Positions 1 through 7,206 are shown, counted from the stretch's first letter. The stretch is DNA of 8,313 nucleotides from an uncultured Mycoplasmatota bacterium (GCA_949527715.1 CATEWF010000044.1:1-8313); one strand, 5' to 3'. Notes: generated from the letters alone by a model not told the origin. Numbers and translations: made by a program.

Positions 1-344
1 TTAAGATTGCAAAGCAATATGAAAACAAAAAGATTAATTTTATAAATGGTGATGCGTTTGAAGTGTTTTTAAATGAGAAATTTGACTTCATATTTATTGA
101 CGGCCCAAAATCTCATCAAGGAACACTTTTCGATAAATATCAAAATCTGCTTAATGATGGTGGAACTATATTCATAGACAACATTTACTTAAAAAAGTTT
201 GATTCAAGAAAACATTTGACTAAAAATCAGAAAAACCTTCTTACAAAAGTTACAAATTTTAGAAATTGGTTATCTGAGCTAAAAGATTTCAATGTTGATA
301 TCAAAGATATAGATGACGGAATCGCTATAGTAACAAAAAAATAA
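1..344 (+). CDS. trmR: SAM-dependent O-methyltransferase, TrmR (YrrM)-like, 3' part only
   Basis: The reading frame is open to the left edge of the window (first full codon at 3), so the N-terminal half, including the main SAM-binding glycine motif, is missing. A GTG at 63 is internal, not a start, because family-like sequence continues upstream of it (INFINGDAFEVF). Visible are a GDA segment, the strand FDFIFIDGPKSH, a glycine-rich NDGGTIFIDN that begins the last beta strands, and a C-terminus DIDDGIAIVTKK. This pattern is that of class I O-methyltransferases, and the FRNWL...DGIAIVTKK ending resembles TrmR, which methylates 5-hydroxyuridine at tRNA wobble position 34. Family membership is well supported; the exact substrate is inferred. 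The stop is TAA, and a 34-nt spacer leads to comEC with no terminator evident. Confidence 0.72.
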   Translation, partial: KIAKQYENKKINFINGDAFEVFLNEKFDFIFIDGPKSHQGTLFDKYQNLLNDGGTIFIDNIYLKKFDSRKHLTKNQKNLLTKVTNFRNWLSELKDFNVDIKDIDDGIAIVTKK

Positions 345-378
345 AAAATATTTTCTTCATTGAAATAGTAATTATGGG

Positions 379-1479
379 ATGAAGAAAAATAATATTTTTA
401 TTTCTAGAGGCAAGAATAGGCACTTATTGTGCTTACTTTTGCTGTGCGTTATTTTTCTTTTAGTGTTTTTAAAAGATGTTAGATGTTTATCCTTGCTTTT
501 AATGGTTGTATTGTATAAGTCTTTTACAAATATTTCTTTTAAAAGATTAATCTTTTATTTCGTTATTTCTTTTGTTCCGACAATTATGTTTTTTGCTATA
601 AAAAACTTTAATTTTTTAACATTTTTATGCAATTTAATAAACACAAAAATGAAATTTAACATAAGAGATCTAATGTGTAATTTTCTTGACTCCAAATATG
701 ATCAAACGACTTCTAATTTTATTAAGCTTATGATATTGAATGTAAAAATTGATGACGGATATGTTTTATACAATAAGATGATTGACTTATCAATCGTTTA
801 CATGATTGTGATAAGTGGATTTCACTTTCTGTTTATTAAGAAAATAATTAATATTATTTTTAAAAATCACGAAAAATTACAATTTATTTCTAATTTTTTT
901 ATATTATTTTTCTATTCTTATTTACTAAATTTCACTGTTAGCATATTAAGGGTTTTCTTGTCATTAATAATTACAAAATTCACGAAATCAAAAAATCCAT
1001 TCGATGTATTTAGCGTTTCTGGTTTGATTTTACTATTCACAATCCCTTCGTTATGTTTTTCTCTATCTTTTCAATTGAGTTATATATGCACTTTTGGTGT
1101 TATCTTTATATCTACTTTAGAAATGAAGAATAAGGTTTTAGAAAAAATATTAATAAATGTTTTTGCGATAATCATAAGTCTACCGTTCGTTTTATCTATC
1201 AATAAAGAAATTTCATTGATAGCATTCATTAATTCGTTTATATTTAGTTACTTTTTCTGCTTTATTTTTGTATATTTTTTCTTTTTTTGATTTGTAACTT
1301 TTTTAGCACCAATTCATTATGTATTAACATATATCGTTTTTGCGTTAATAGAAGGGTTTAATATTATTAATATTAAAATCTGTTTAAATATATCAAATTT
1401 ATATCTTAGTTGTTCATACTACATTTTGCTTTTTGTCATTATAATGATTACATATAAAAAAACTAACTTTCAATGGTAA
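379..1479 (+). CDS. comEC: ComEC/Rec2-family competence membrane protein (channel domain only)
   Basis: The 366-residue protein is very hydrophobic and has many transmembrane segments. It carries the ComEC core signatures in order: DLSIVYMIVISGFHF around 136-150 (family SG-H motif), SILRVFLSLI around 188-197 (family S-RA motif), and NPFDVFSVSG...FSLSFQLSY around 206-235. In naturally competent bacteria ComEC is the inner-membrane channel that passes single-stranded DNA. The N-terminal OB-like and C-terminal metallo-beta-lactamase domains of full-length ComEC are absent. A TGA at 1288-1290 (residue 304) reads as Trp; without recoding the last 63 residues would be lost. ATG 379 is the only ATG near the start and has no clear Shine-Dalgarno. 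The 3' end overlaps holA by 7 nt (ATGGTAA), as expected of co-translated genes. Family call is strong; actual DNA uptake in this organism is not shown. Confidence 0.85.
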
Positions 1480-2372
1480 TTTATTTTGGTAACGATTTAG
1501 ACCAAATCAATGATGAAGTATTAGGATTAAAAGACTCAAAAAAAATTGTTTTTGATGGAGACTTTTCATCTATTTTTGACGAAATAAACCAATCTTCATT
1601 ATTTGGACAACCAAAAAACATTATTATTACAGACGCTGATTTTTTATTAGACAAATCTGAAGAGGCTTCTGAACTTATTGATACTTTAAATAAAAATGAT
1701 TCAGAAGTTTTTTGTTTAGTTAAAAATGATAAACTCGATAAGTTTAATCCAATAGTTAAGAAGTTAAAAATTAAATTAATTAAAAAAAACAAAATTACTG
1801 ATTTTAATAAATTTGATGAAATCAAAAAGATTTGTTTAGAAGAAAACATTAACTTTGATTCTCAGAAAACTTTTGAAAAATTTGTTGATCATTTAGCTAA
1901 TAACTATCTTTTTGTTAAGAGTGAAATTGAAAAGATAAAAATATATTGTGGTGATAGAAAAGTAACTGAGAAAGACATAGAAGAAATTATGTTAGATAAT
2001 TTTGAAGGGAACATTTTCTTACTAAACACATATATTCTTAGAAATCAATTAAAAGAATCGTTAAATCTATATAACAAACTAATTAGTTTGAAGCACCAAC
2101 CTGTTGAAATAATTCAAATTATTTCTTCTCAAATTTTTAAAGTAAAACTTTACAAAGAAGCGTTAAATCAAAATTTACCATTTACTCAAATAAATTCTAA
2201 CTTACAAATTACACCATTCCAAGCTAGACAAATGGCATATGTAAAAGATATTTCATTAGGAAAAATTAATTTTATTCTTGATAAACTATTTGAGTTAGAT
2301 ACAAACATTAAAATGGGGTTGGTTGATCCTAACCAAAGTTTTAAGTTCTTCTTGGCATTTATTAATTTATAA
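1473..2372 (+). CDS. holA: DNA polymerase III subunit delta (clamp-loader)
   Basis: This is a 299-residue soluble protein in the family size range, though short. It opens with MVIYFGNDLDQIND, matching the first beta strand of HolA, and has SSLFGQPKNIIITDADFLL around 41-59, the strand where delta proteins carry an LF-k-liii motif. The rest is lysine-rich and alpha-helical with the collar-type C-terminus expected (IINFILDKLFELDTNIKMG-like segment near 273-289). Delta is the wrench that opens the beta sliding clamp; it has no ATPase motifs and none are seen. The gene contains no TGA or Trp codon. Its ATG lies inside the last codons of comEC, so translation is probably coupled. The comEC-holA order matches the Bacillus arrangement, which supports both calls. 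Sequence divergence in this family is high, so the call rests on motif, length and context together. Confidence 0.82.
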   Translation: MVIYFGNDLDQINDEVLGLKDSKKIVFDGDFSSIFDEINQSSLFGQPKNIIITDADFLLDKSEEASELIDTLNKNDSEVFCLVKNDKLDKFNPIVKKLKIKLIKKNKITDFNKFDEIKKICLEENINFDSQKTFEKFVDHLANNYLFVKSEIEKIKIYCGDRKVTEKDIEEIMLDNFEGNIFLLNTYILRNQLKESLNLYNKLISLKHQPVEIIQIISSQIFKVKLYKEALNQNLPFTQINSNLQITPFQARQMAYVKDISLGKINFILDKLFELDTNIKMGLVDPNQSFKFFLAFINL

Positions 2373-2387
2373 AATAAGAATCATTAA

Positions 2388-2393
2388 TATAAT
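2388..2393 (+). promoter_or_regulatory. Candidate -10 box (TATAAT) before the membrane-protein gene
   Basis: A perfect TATAAT lies in the 43-nt spacer after holA, which would put transcription start near 2400, about 16 nt before the ATG at 2416. No convincing -35 hexamer is seen at the right distance. The box overlaps an AT-only inverted repeat (2383-2390 with 2396-2403, 5-nt loop). In such AT-rich DNA a chance TATAAT is common, so the call is tentative. Confidence 0.3.
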
Positions 2394-2415
2394 AAATATT
2401 AATTATTTACAAACA

Positions 2416-3510
2416 ATGAAGTTTGACTCTAAAGCTTACGAAACAAAACTAATCGATGAATTGGATATTGTATTGCATACAAAATCTAAAGATGTTTTGT
2501 CTAAAATCAACACAAGTTCTCAATTTCAAGATGTATTAAAAAAAGAATTTAATATTCTTTTCTATTTAGTTTCTAAAAACAAATCTACTAGCGTTTTACC
2601 AAAGAAACTTTTAGCAAAGTTTAATGAGTTATCTAAAACTGAATTTAAGATTAATGAAAAATACAAACCAACAGACAATTACCAAATGGTTGATGACATT
2701 AATTATTTATCTATTTATATTAAAAATATCTTTAAAGTAAATTTACATGATTTAAGCAAATTAGACACAGTTAAAGTTGAAGAACAACACACAACTCAAA
2801 CTAGAACATCATCAAATGGTTCTTTTGCTGCTAATATGCAAAACAATCCATTTTTACAAGCTCCTGCTCAAATGAGACTTCAAGCTGATATTAGAACGGG
2901 TAAGGTTTATCCTTATAAAACAAAACCAGCTTTAATACTAAACATTAAAAAGATTATGATTTTCCTTCTTTTAATCTTTTCAATTTCTTTAATTCTTACA
3001 GGAATTTTTATGATTGCTTGTGTTTCAATAAAAGATGGAATCATCGATAAAGACGGACAACAGCAAACAATTCCAACCGCTTTTTCTGGCGTGATGTATA
3101 TTGTAATTGCTCTTTTCTTTTGTTATTATTCTTACAAAATTTATAGAGATGTTTATGATAATAAAAGAACTAATGATTGTTTAAAATACAGATTTGATTA
3201 CAATTCGATGTTCTTCCCTATATTTTTGTTTGTTTTCTATGTGGTATTCGATTTGTTTTATATAAAATACGCAAACAACGTTTGATTCTTCCAAAGTTTT
3301 GACAGTTTTGTTAAGGCAAACATGAATGTAGTTACTCAACTTTGAGGATGAGCGGTATGCAAAATCATTACACTTGTTTTATTTGCTGCTGTTGTAGTTA
3401 CCATCATTATTGCTAAAGTTTACAATCCTAAACCAGATACAGAAAAATTAAGAGAACTTTTATCACAGTATATTGATGAAATGTCAAGAGCTGCAGGGGG
3501 TGGGTTCTAA
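2416..3510 (+). CDS. Unrecognised four-helix membrane protein
   Basis: I do not recognise this 364-residue protein. Residues 1 to about 115 look soluble, helical and charged. Residues 120-165 are a low-complexity linker rich in Gln, Asn, Thr and Ser (EEQHTTQTRTSS, MQNNPFLQAPAQMRLQ). Four hydrophobic segments follow at about 179-201, 222-243, 265-285 and 313-333. A short charged tail ends in RAAGGGF. Three Trp codons are TGA (residues 290, 310, 312); under the standard code the protein would stop after 289. ATG 2416 is preferred over an in-frame ATG at 2323, which would overlap holA by 50 nt and lacks a ribosome site. The stop shares one base with the start of the ECF S-component gene (TAATG), so the two are probably translated together. 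No signal peptide is seen; the long N-terminal part is likely cytoplasmic. A partner or accessory role for the transporter is only an inference from position. Confidence 0.8.
3496..3504 (+). promoter_or_regulatory. G-rich ribosome-binding tract for the ECF S-component gene
   Basis: GGGGGTGGG sits 5 nt before the ATG at 3510, inside the last codons of the upstream gene. It can pair with the anti-Shine-Dalgarno using G-U pairs. It is a marked G cluster in very AT-rich surroundings and fits the TAATG stop-start overlap that follows. Confidence 0.45.
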
Positions 3511-4421
3511 TGGTTTCTAGCGAACAAAAGAAACACTCATATAAACTTAAAAAGTTTTTATTTCCTTTATATCCAGTTAATGTTTTGAGATCGACTAAAA
3601 CATTAACAACATTGGCCATCTTAATTTCATTAAGAATTATTTTTAATTTATTTAGTATTCCTATTCCAGGAATCACACAAACAATTTCGTTTTCTTGGGT
3701 TCCGTTAATGGTAATTGGATGATATTTCGGTCCTGTTCTTAGCTTTTTTATAGGATGAATTACAGATACTTTATGTTATCTTATCTTTACGAGTGGACTT
3801 TGGTTTTGAATGTATTCAATTCAAGAACCGTGTGTATGTGTTATTGCGGGAATTTTTGGTAGCATATGTAGATTAAGATCAAATGAGAAATGTAATATTG
3901 TACTAGACATATTAATACAACAAATAATTTACATTATTTTCTCTTCTATTTGTTACATCTCGTTAATTCTTTGATTATCACCAAATAATAATGCATCTAC
4001 TGTTGATGACTATATGGTAAATGCATATAAATACACAGCTTTAGTTTTAATTACTGTTTTTATGGTAGTTATGGAATATGTCACATTCTATCAAGTTCTG
4101 GTTAATAAAAATAATCACACACATTTAGTTTTATTTATATATGGAACGTGTTTGGTTGTCTTGCTAATGGAAATCTTCTCGTTCTTACTTGGTCCAATAT
4201 CAACTTTAGAATACTATAAATATATGCATAACGGTAGAACACCAAGTTCTGAAAGATTCTTAAAATATGGAACTATTATTTATTTAATTCCAAGAGTTAT
4301 AGTGCAATGTGTTAAGACACCGCTTGAAAGTTTCTTGCTTGTAGGTATAGTTTGAAGCTTAAACCCATCATTCACTAATATATTGAATAATTTGAATAAT
4401 AAATGAGAAATAAAAAACTAG
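3510..4421 (+). CDS. folT: ECF transporter S component, folate (FolT)-type
   Basis: This is a 303-residue integral membrane protein. ECF S-component features are clear in the N-terminal half: an amphipathic start, LAILISLRIIFNLFSIPIPG around 35-54 (family LAIL-ALRI--N motif), TISFSWVPLMVIG around 58-70, and YFGPVLSFFIGWITDTLCYL around 72-91 (family YFGP---G---D signature). Such S components bind a vitamin and work with a shared EcfA1-EcfA2-EcfT module encoded elsewhere; none of those is in this window. The pattern best fits the folate group, but substrate is inferred. Several Trp codons are TGA (first at 3720-3722), and the standard code would break the gene into fragments, one appearing to start at 4014. 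The protein is longer than many S components, with a hydrophilic-ended extra C-terminal part. It overlaps the preceding gene by 1 nt and the convergent cutC by 4 nt. Confidence 0.78.
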
Positions 4422-4433
4422 CAAGCTAGTTTT
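4414..4433. terminator. Bidirectional hairpin terminator shared by the ECF gene and cutC
   Basis: This is a perfect inverted repeat with 9-nt arms (AAAACTAGC / GCTAGTTTT) and two central bases, giving in RNA about an 8-bp stem with a 4-nt loop. It is flanked by A-runs and T-runs so that both strands produce a U tract after the stem; the minus strand gives TTTTTT followed by ATTT. The stop codons of both convergent genes (TAG on each strand) lie within the left arm. Confidence 0.72.
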
Positions 4434-5035
4434 CTTCCGTGGAACTGATCAATTTTAGTTAACTTATTTATTTGTAAATAATTTTCATCTGAAACTTTAC
4501 CACCAACAACTAATTCAATTTTGTCTTCAGCAAGCTTCTTTAATTTGTTTAACGATTTAATATTGTTAATAGCAATATCATTGCCACCTTTAGTTAAAAT
4601 TCTTTTAACGCCCAATTCTGTTAATTGACTAATTGCTTCTTCCTTATCTTTAATTAAATCAAAAGCCATGTGGAACACAACATATTTTTTACCAACGTAT
4701 TTCATTAGTTCTTTCATGTTGTTTACATCAACTTTATTATCTTTAGTTAACAAACCAAATACAAATCCTTTAATTTTTGTATCTTTATATTTCTTAATAT
4801 CGCTGATAAGTTTTTTCATATCAGATTTATTTGTAACATAGTTATCACATTTACGTCTGATCATGATGATAACATTATTCTTTGGTTTTCTTAATGAATA
4901 ATCAACTAATGTTTTAGTTGGAGTATAGCCACCTTTATCTAAATGACTACACAATTCGATTCTTTCTGCTTTTTTAGCATAAGCTGCATCAATCTCTTTT
5001 TTTGTTTCTACACAAGCTTCTCTAATGATTTTCAT
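4418..5035 (-). CDS. cutC: CutC-family TIM-barrel protein
   Basis: The 205-residue protein follows the CutC pattern through its length: REACVE at 5-10, AERIELCSHLDKGGYTPT at 23-40, VIIMIRRKCDNY at 55-66, FVFGLLTKD around 91-99, FHMAFD at 121-126, GVKRILTKGG at 142-151, VVGGKV at 176-181 and FHGRK near the end. CutC proteins are cytoplasmic TIM barrels first linked to copper tolerance; that role is debated and the enzymatic function is unknown. Two family signatures are altered: MIRPR becomes MIRRK and FHRAFD becomes FHMAFD. The gene has no TGA codon. ATG 5035 has no Shine-Dalgarno and a putative promoter very close, so the mRNA may be nearly leaderless. It is divergent from rpsD and convergent with the ECF gene. 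Confidence 0.88.
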   Translation of the reverse strand: MKIIREACVETKKEIDAAYAKKAERIELCSHLDKGGYTPTKTLVDYSLRKPKNNVIIMIRRKCDNYVTNKSDMKKLISDIKKYKDTKIKGFVFGLLTKDNKVDVNNMKELMKYVGKKYVVFHMAFDLIKDKEEAISQLTELGVKRILTKGGNDIAINNIKSLNKLKKLAEDKIELVVGGKVSDENYLQINKLTKIDQFHGRKLAC

Positions 5036-5052
5036 AATAATTAATTACATTA

Positions 5053-5058
5053 ATTATA
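5053..5058 (-). promoter_or_regulatory. Candidate -10 box for cutC
   Basis: On the minus strand this reads TATAAT, placing transcription start near 5046, only about 10 nt before the cutC ATG. No -35 consensus is seen upstream. Position in a divergent spacer favours a real promoter, but the AT-rich background weakens the call. Confidence 0.45.
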
Positions 5059-5096
5059 GATTATTTAAATAAATCTATATTTTTTTATAAATTGTA

Positions 5097-5102
5097 TATA
5101 AT
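5097..5102 (+). promoter_or_regulatory. Candidate -10 box for rpsD
   Basis: A perfect TATAAT within the sequence TTGTATATAAT. Transcription would start near 5109, exactly where the structured leader repeats begin, which leaves an untranslated leader of about 150 nt. A TG lies just upstream but is offset by one base from the extended -10 spacing. No good -35 is visible. Confidence 0.6.
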
Positions 5103-5230
5103 ATTTTCTACACATATCAGCGATTCAATATAGTTTTGAATAAATTGATAGGTACTTCTGTTACTAGTAAGCTTGCTGAGATGCCGAAAGTATTAGTATC
5201 AATTTACAAGATTAGAATTGAACTTAATGT

Positions 5231-5246
5231 TATGTGTATACACATA
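5231..5246 (+). repeat. 16-nt perfect palindrome just before the rpsD ribosome-binding site
   Basis: TATGTGTATACACATA is its own reverse complement; as RNA it gives a 6-bp stem with a 4-nt loop. It ends one base before the AAGGAG at 5248. Its right half with the following T (TACACATAT, 5239-5247) is an exact copy of 5109-5117 at the predicted transcript start. It could instead be a DNA operator, since such dyads also bind dimeric proteins. Confidence 0.55.
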
Positions 5247-5247
5247 T

Positions 5248-5253
5248 AAGGAG
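5248..5253 (+). promoter_or_regulatory. rpsD: Shine-Dalgarno of rpsD
   Basis: AAGGAG with an 8-nt spacer to the ATG at 5262. It is the only canonical ribosome-binding site before a gene in the window, which fits a highly expressed ribosomal protein and fixes the start. Confidence 0.85.
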
Positions 5254-5261
5254 ATTAATTA

Positions 5262-5864
5262 ATGTCAAGATATACAAAAAGTATCTTTAAAAAATCTAGA
5301 AGATTAGGTTTTTCTTTATTAGAAGACAATAAAGAATTTTTAAAAGGTAAAAAAAGAACATATGCACCAGGTCAACACGGTGCTGCTAGTCGTAAACTTT
5401 CTGGTTATGCTGAACAATTAGCTGAAAAACAAAAATTAGCTTTAATGTATGGTATGACTGATCGTCAATTCAGAAGATTATTCGGAATAGCTAAGAAAAT
5501 GAAGGGTTCAACAAGTATGAACTTGTTAATCGTTCTTGAATCAAGATTAGATAACTTAGTTTATCGTATGGGCTTTGCTAAAACAAGACGTGCTGCAAGA
5601 CAAATGGTAAGTCATGGACATGTTTTATTAAATGGTAAAAAATGTAACATTCCTTCAACTATCATTCCATTGAATTCTGAAATTTCTATAAAAGAAGCTT
5701 CAAAGAAAATGGCTGCTTTAGGTGAGAACGAAAAAAGATATACTTTACCTTTTGTAAAAACAGATTTTGAAAAATTAACTGGTAAGTATATTAGATATCC
5801 TGAAAGAAAAGAATTAAACCAAGATATCAATGAAACTTACGTAGTTGAATGATTCAACCGTTAA
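5262..5864 (+). CDS. rpsD: 30S ribosomal protein S4
   Basis: The 200-residue protein has standard length. The N-terminus MSRYTKSIFKKSRRLG lacks the four zinc-binding cysteines, so it is the cysteine-free S4 form. RTYAPGQHG is at 32-40, and the S4 RNA-binding domain runs from about 93 to 155 (ESRLDNLVYRMGFAKTRRAA, SHGHVLLNGKKCNIPS). A TGA at 5850-5852 reads as Trp and the protein ends in VVEWFNR, matching the usual VE-aromatic ending of S4; this is the best single proof of code 4 here. S4 is a primary 16S rRNA binder that nucleates 30S assembly and regulates its own synthesis in several bacteria. The gene has its own promoter, leader and strong ribosome site, and appears monocistronic. Its stop shares the 4-nt TTAA with the trmB stop. 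Confidence 0.98.
5844..5858. terminator. Weak hairpin at the rpsD/trmB convergent ends
   Basis: GTTGAAT and ATTCAAC flank one base, followed by a second small repeat, GTTAA / TTAAC at 5860-5875, that contains both stop codons. There is no good U tract on either strand, so termination here is a guess. No better terminator is visible between the two genes. Confidence 0.25.
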
Positions 5865-6499
5865 TTCACTTTAACAATAATTCTTTTAATCTTTATTCCT
5901 GAATTATGAAACTTTGTTTCATATTCTGTAGGAATATTTTTTTTCATTAACTCTTGATTTGAATATAAATCATTAGTGTTTTCAATAATTTTAAAAGATT
6001 TGGAATTTGTTCACTCTTCCAAAGTGTATTGATATAATCCTTCATTATCTGTTTTAAATTCAATTATTCCATTGCTTGTTAATAAAAATTTATAAATTTT
6101 CATAAATTCATGTGATGTTAATCTTTTATTTGCATGTCTTTTCTTAGGTCAAGGATCAGAAAAATTCAAATAAATTTTTTTAATTGAATGTTTATTGAAT
6201 CAATTTAACAAATTAATTGCATCATCAGAAATGACTTTTAAATTTTCTAACTTCGTTTCAAGATTATCAAATTTTTTAAAAGCTTTCAAAATAACTGTTG
6301 GATATTTTTCTACTCCAATGAAATTAATACTTGGATATTTGATTGCATTATTCATTATGAATTGACCTTTACCCATACCAATTTCAATGTACAAATCATT
6401 GTTGTTTTTAAAATATCTTTTAGATTCACTCTTATCTAAAAAATTTTTATATTTTTTTATTAAATTAATAGCCTCAGGGTTTGTTCTTAATCTGCCCAT
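5861..6499 (-). CDS. trmB: tRNA (guanine-N7-)-methyltransferase
   Basis: The 212-residue protein is of family length. The SAM-binding strand is DLYIEIGMGKGQFI at 35-48, with the acidic residue in FIGVEKYP at 60-67. The diagnostic SDPWPKKRHANKRL is at 114-127, followed by LTSHEF and an EFKTDNEGLYQYTLEEW segment typical of the C-terminal half. Three Trp codons (residues 100, 117, 163) are TGA; standard translation would end at residue 99, before the signature. TrmB forms m7G46 in the tRNA variable loop and releases SAH. Its ATG shares one base with the stop of mtnN (TAATG), and no Shine-Dalgarno is seen, so it likely depends on re-initiation after mtnN. The 3' end overlaps rpsD by 4 nt on the other strand. 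Confidence 0.95.
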
Positions 6500-7206
6500 T
6501 ATTTTGTAAGTTCAAAGGTATAAATGTATTTACAACATATATTGTAAATAATTTCTGACATTAGTTTATTATTTTGATTGATAGTATTCTTTCATTGTTT
6601 TTCTGATTCTCCATCACTATAAATGCAATCAGAAATAAATTTAGCACAAGCAAAATCAATTTTATTCTTTGAACAAACTTGTGCAATACTTGCGCTTTCC
6701 ATATCAGTAGCTAAAACTTTTTGTAATTGAAAATTTTTAACATTTTTTTGATTTATAAATGAGTCACTTGTTCCTATGTCCCCATTTGCAAATATTGATT
6801 GATATTCTTTGATTATTTCACTAATGATTAAACGAAGTTTACTTGATAGAGTAAATGTTTCGTTTTCGTGTGGTATCTGATTAATTTTATAATCAAATCC
6901 AGTTACATCTACGTCAATGTATTGTGCATTATTAGGAATAAAAAAGTTTCCGGGAATAAGTTTAGAACTTACAGATCCTGCAGAACCAATGTTGATTATT
7001 GCATTAACACTAAAATTATTAATTAATGAGATTGTGGCAGCTGCTGCATTTGCTTTACCTACACCAGAATAAATAATAGCAACATTATGTTTTAATACTT
7101 CTGTTAAATAACATGTAAATCCATTAATATTGATCTTTTTTATTTTTTCAAAATAATTAGATAAATTTGGAGTTTCTGATTCTAAAGCAATAATAATACC
7201 TAACAT
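6499..7206 (-). CDS. mtnN: 5'-methylthioadenosine/S-adenosylhomocysteine nucleosidase
   Basis: The 235-residue protein matches MTAN/Pfs in length and order of motifs. IIIALESE places E11 where the E. coli catalytic Glu12 lies. SGVGKANAAAAT is at 47-58 and NIGSAGSV at 72-79. The substrate-binding LATDMESASIAQVC is at 165-178, with M169 and E170. FISDCIYSDG holds the proposed catalytic D193. A TGA at 6592-6594 is Trp205; the remaining 30 residues form the final helix expected. The enzyme cleaves MTA and SAH to adenine plus the thioribose product, relieving SAH inhibition of methyltransferases. It lies 3 nt after the NadD-YqeK stop and overlaps trmB by 1 nt, so the SAH-consuming and SAH-producing genes are co-translated. 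One deviation from the family consensus is SAS in place of GAA after the ME pair. Confidence 0.95.

Larger units (their letters stand above)
5109..5261 (+). promoter_or_regulatory. Structured 5' leader of rpsD, possible S4 autoregulatory RNA
   Basis: The spacer is long for this compact genome and carries several complementary segments. A perfect 10-nt inverted repeat (5141-5150 with 5197-5206) is extended inward by a 7-bp helix (5151-5157 with 5188-5194, two G-U pairs) after a 2-nt bulge. A smaller hairpin is possible at 5124-5142 (ATTCAA / TTGAAT). TACACATA at 5109-5116 can pair with TATGTGTA at 5231-5238 to close the whole leader, but the latter can instead pair with an identical TACACATA at 5239-5246 next to the Shine-Dalgarno. 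In Bacillus, S4 represses its own gene through its leader RNA; a similar role here is inference. No known riboswitch consensus was recognised. Confidence 0.5.

Noticed and set aside
379..1479. comEC as a pseudogene because of the TGA at 1288
   Set aside because: TGA is Trp in this genome and the frame continues without shift into a plausible membrane tail that overlaps holA.
1481..1849. Minus-strand open frame of 122 codons opposite holA
   Set aside because: It is antisense to a well-supported gene, has biased Ser/Phe/Lys content and no ribosome site.
2323..2415. Earlier in-frame ATG at 2323 for the membrane protein
   Set aside because: It would overlap holA by 50 nt, adds an unlikely Ile/Ser-rich segment and has no ribosome site; ATG 2416 fits the spacer and possible promoter.
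3428..3676. Minus-strand open frame of 82 codons
   Set aside because: It spans the junction of two plus-strand genes, shows no family features and is a shadow of their codons.
4014..4355. Apparent separate 113-codon gene
   Set aside because: It is the middle of the ECF S-component frame, bounded only by TGA codons that encode Trp.
5158..5187. TPP-riboswitch-like CTGAGA and T-box possibilities in the rpsD leader
   Set aside because: Only a six-base resemblance exists; the second TPP element and the T-box AGGGTGG-type sequence are missing, and the downstream gene does not fit.
5612..5830. Minus-strand open frame of 72 codons
   Set aside because: It lies entirely inside rpsD, whose identity is certain.
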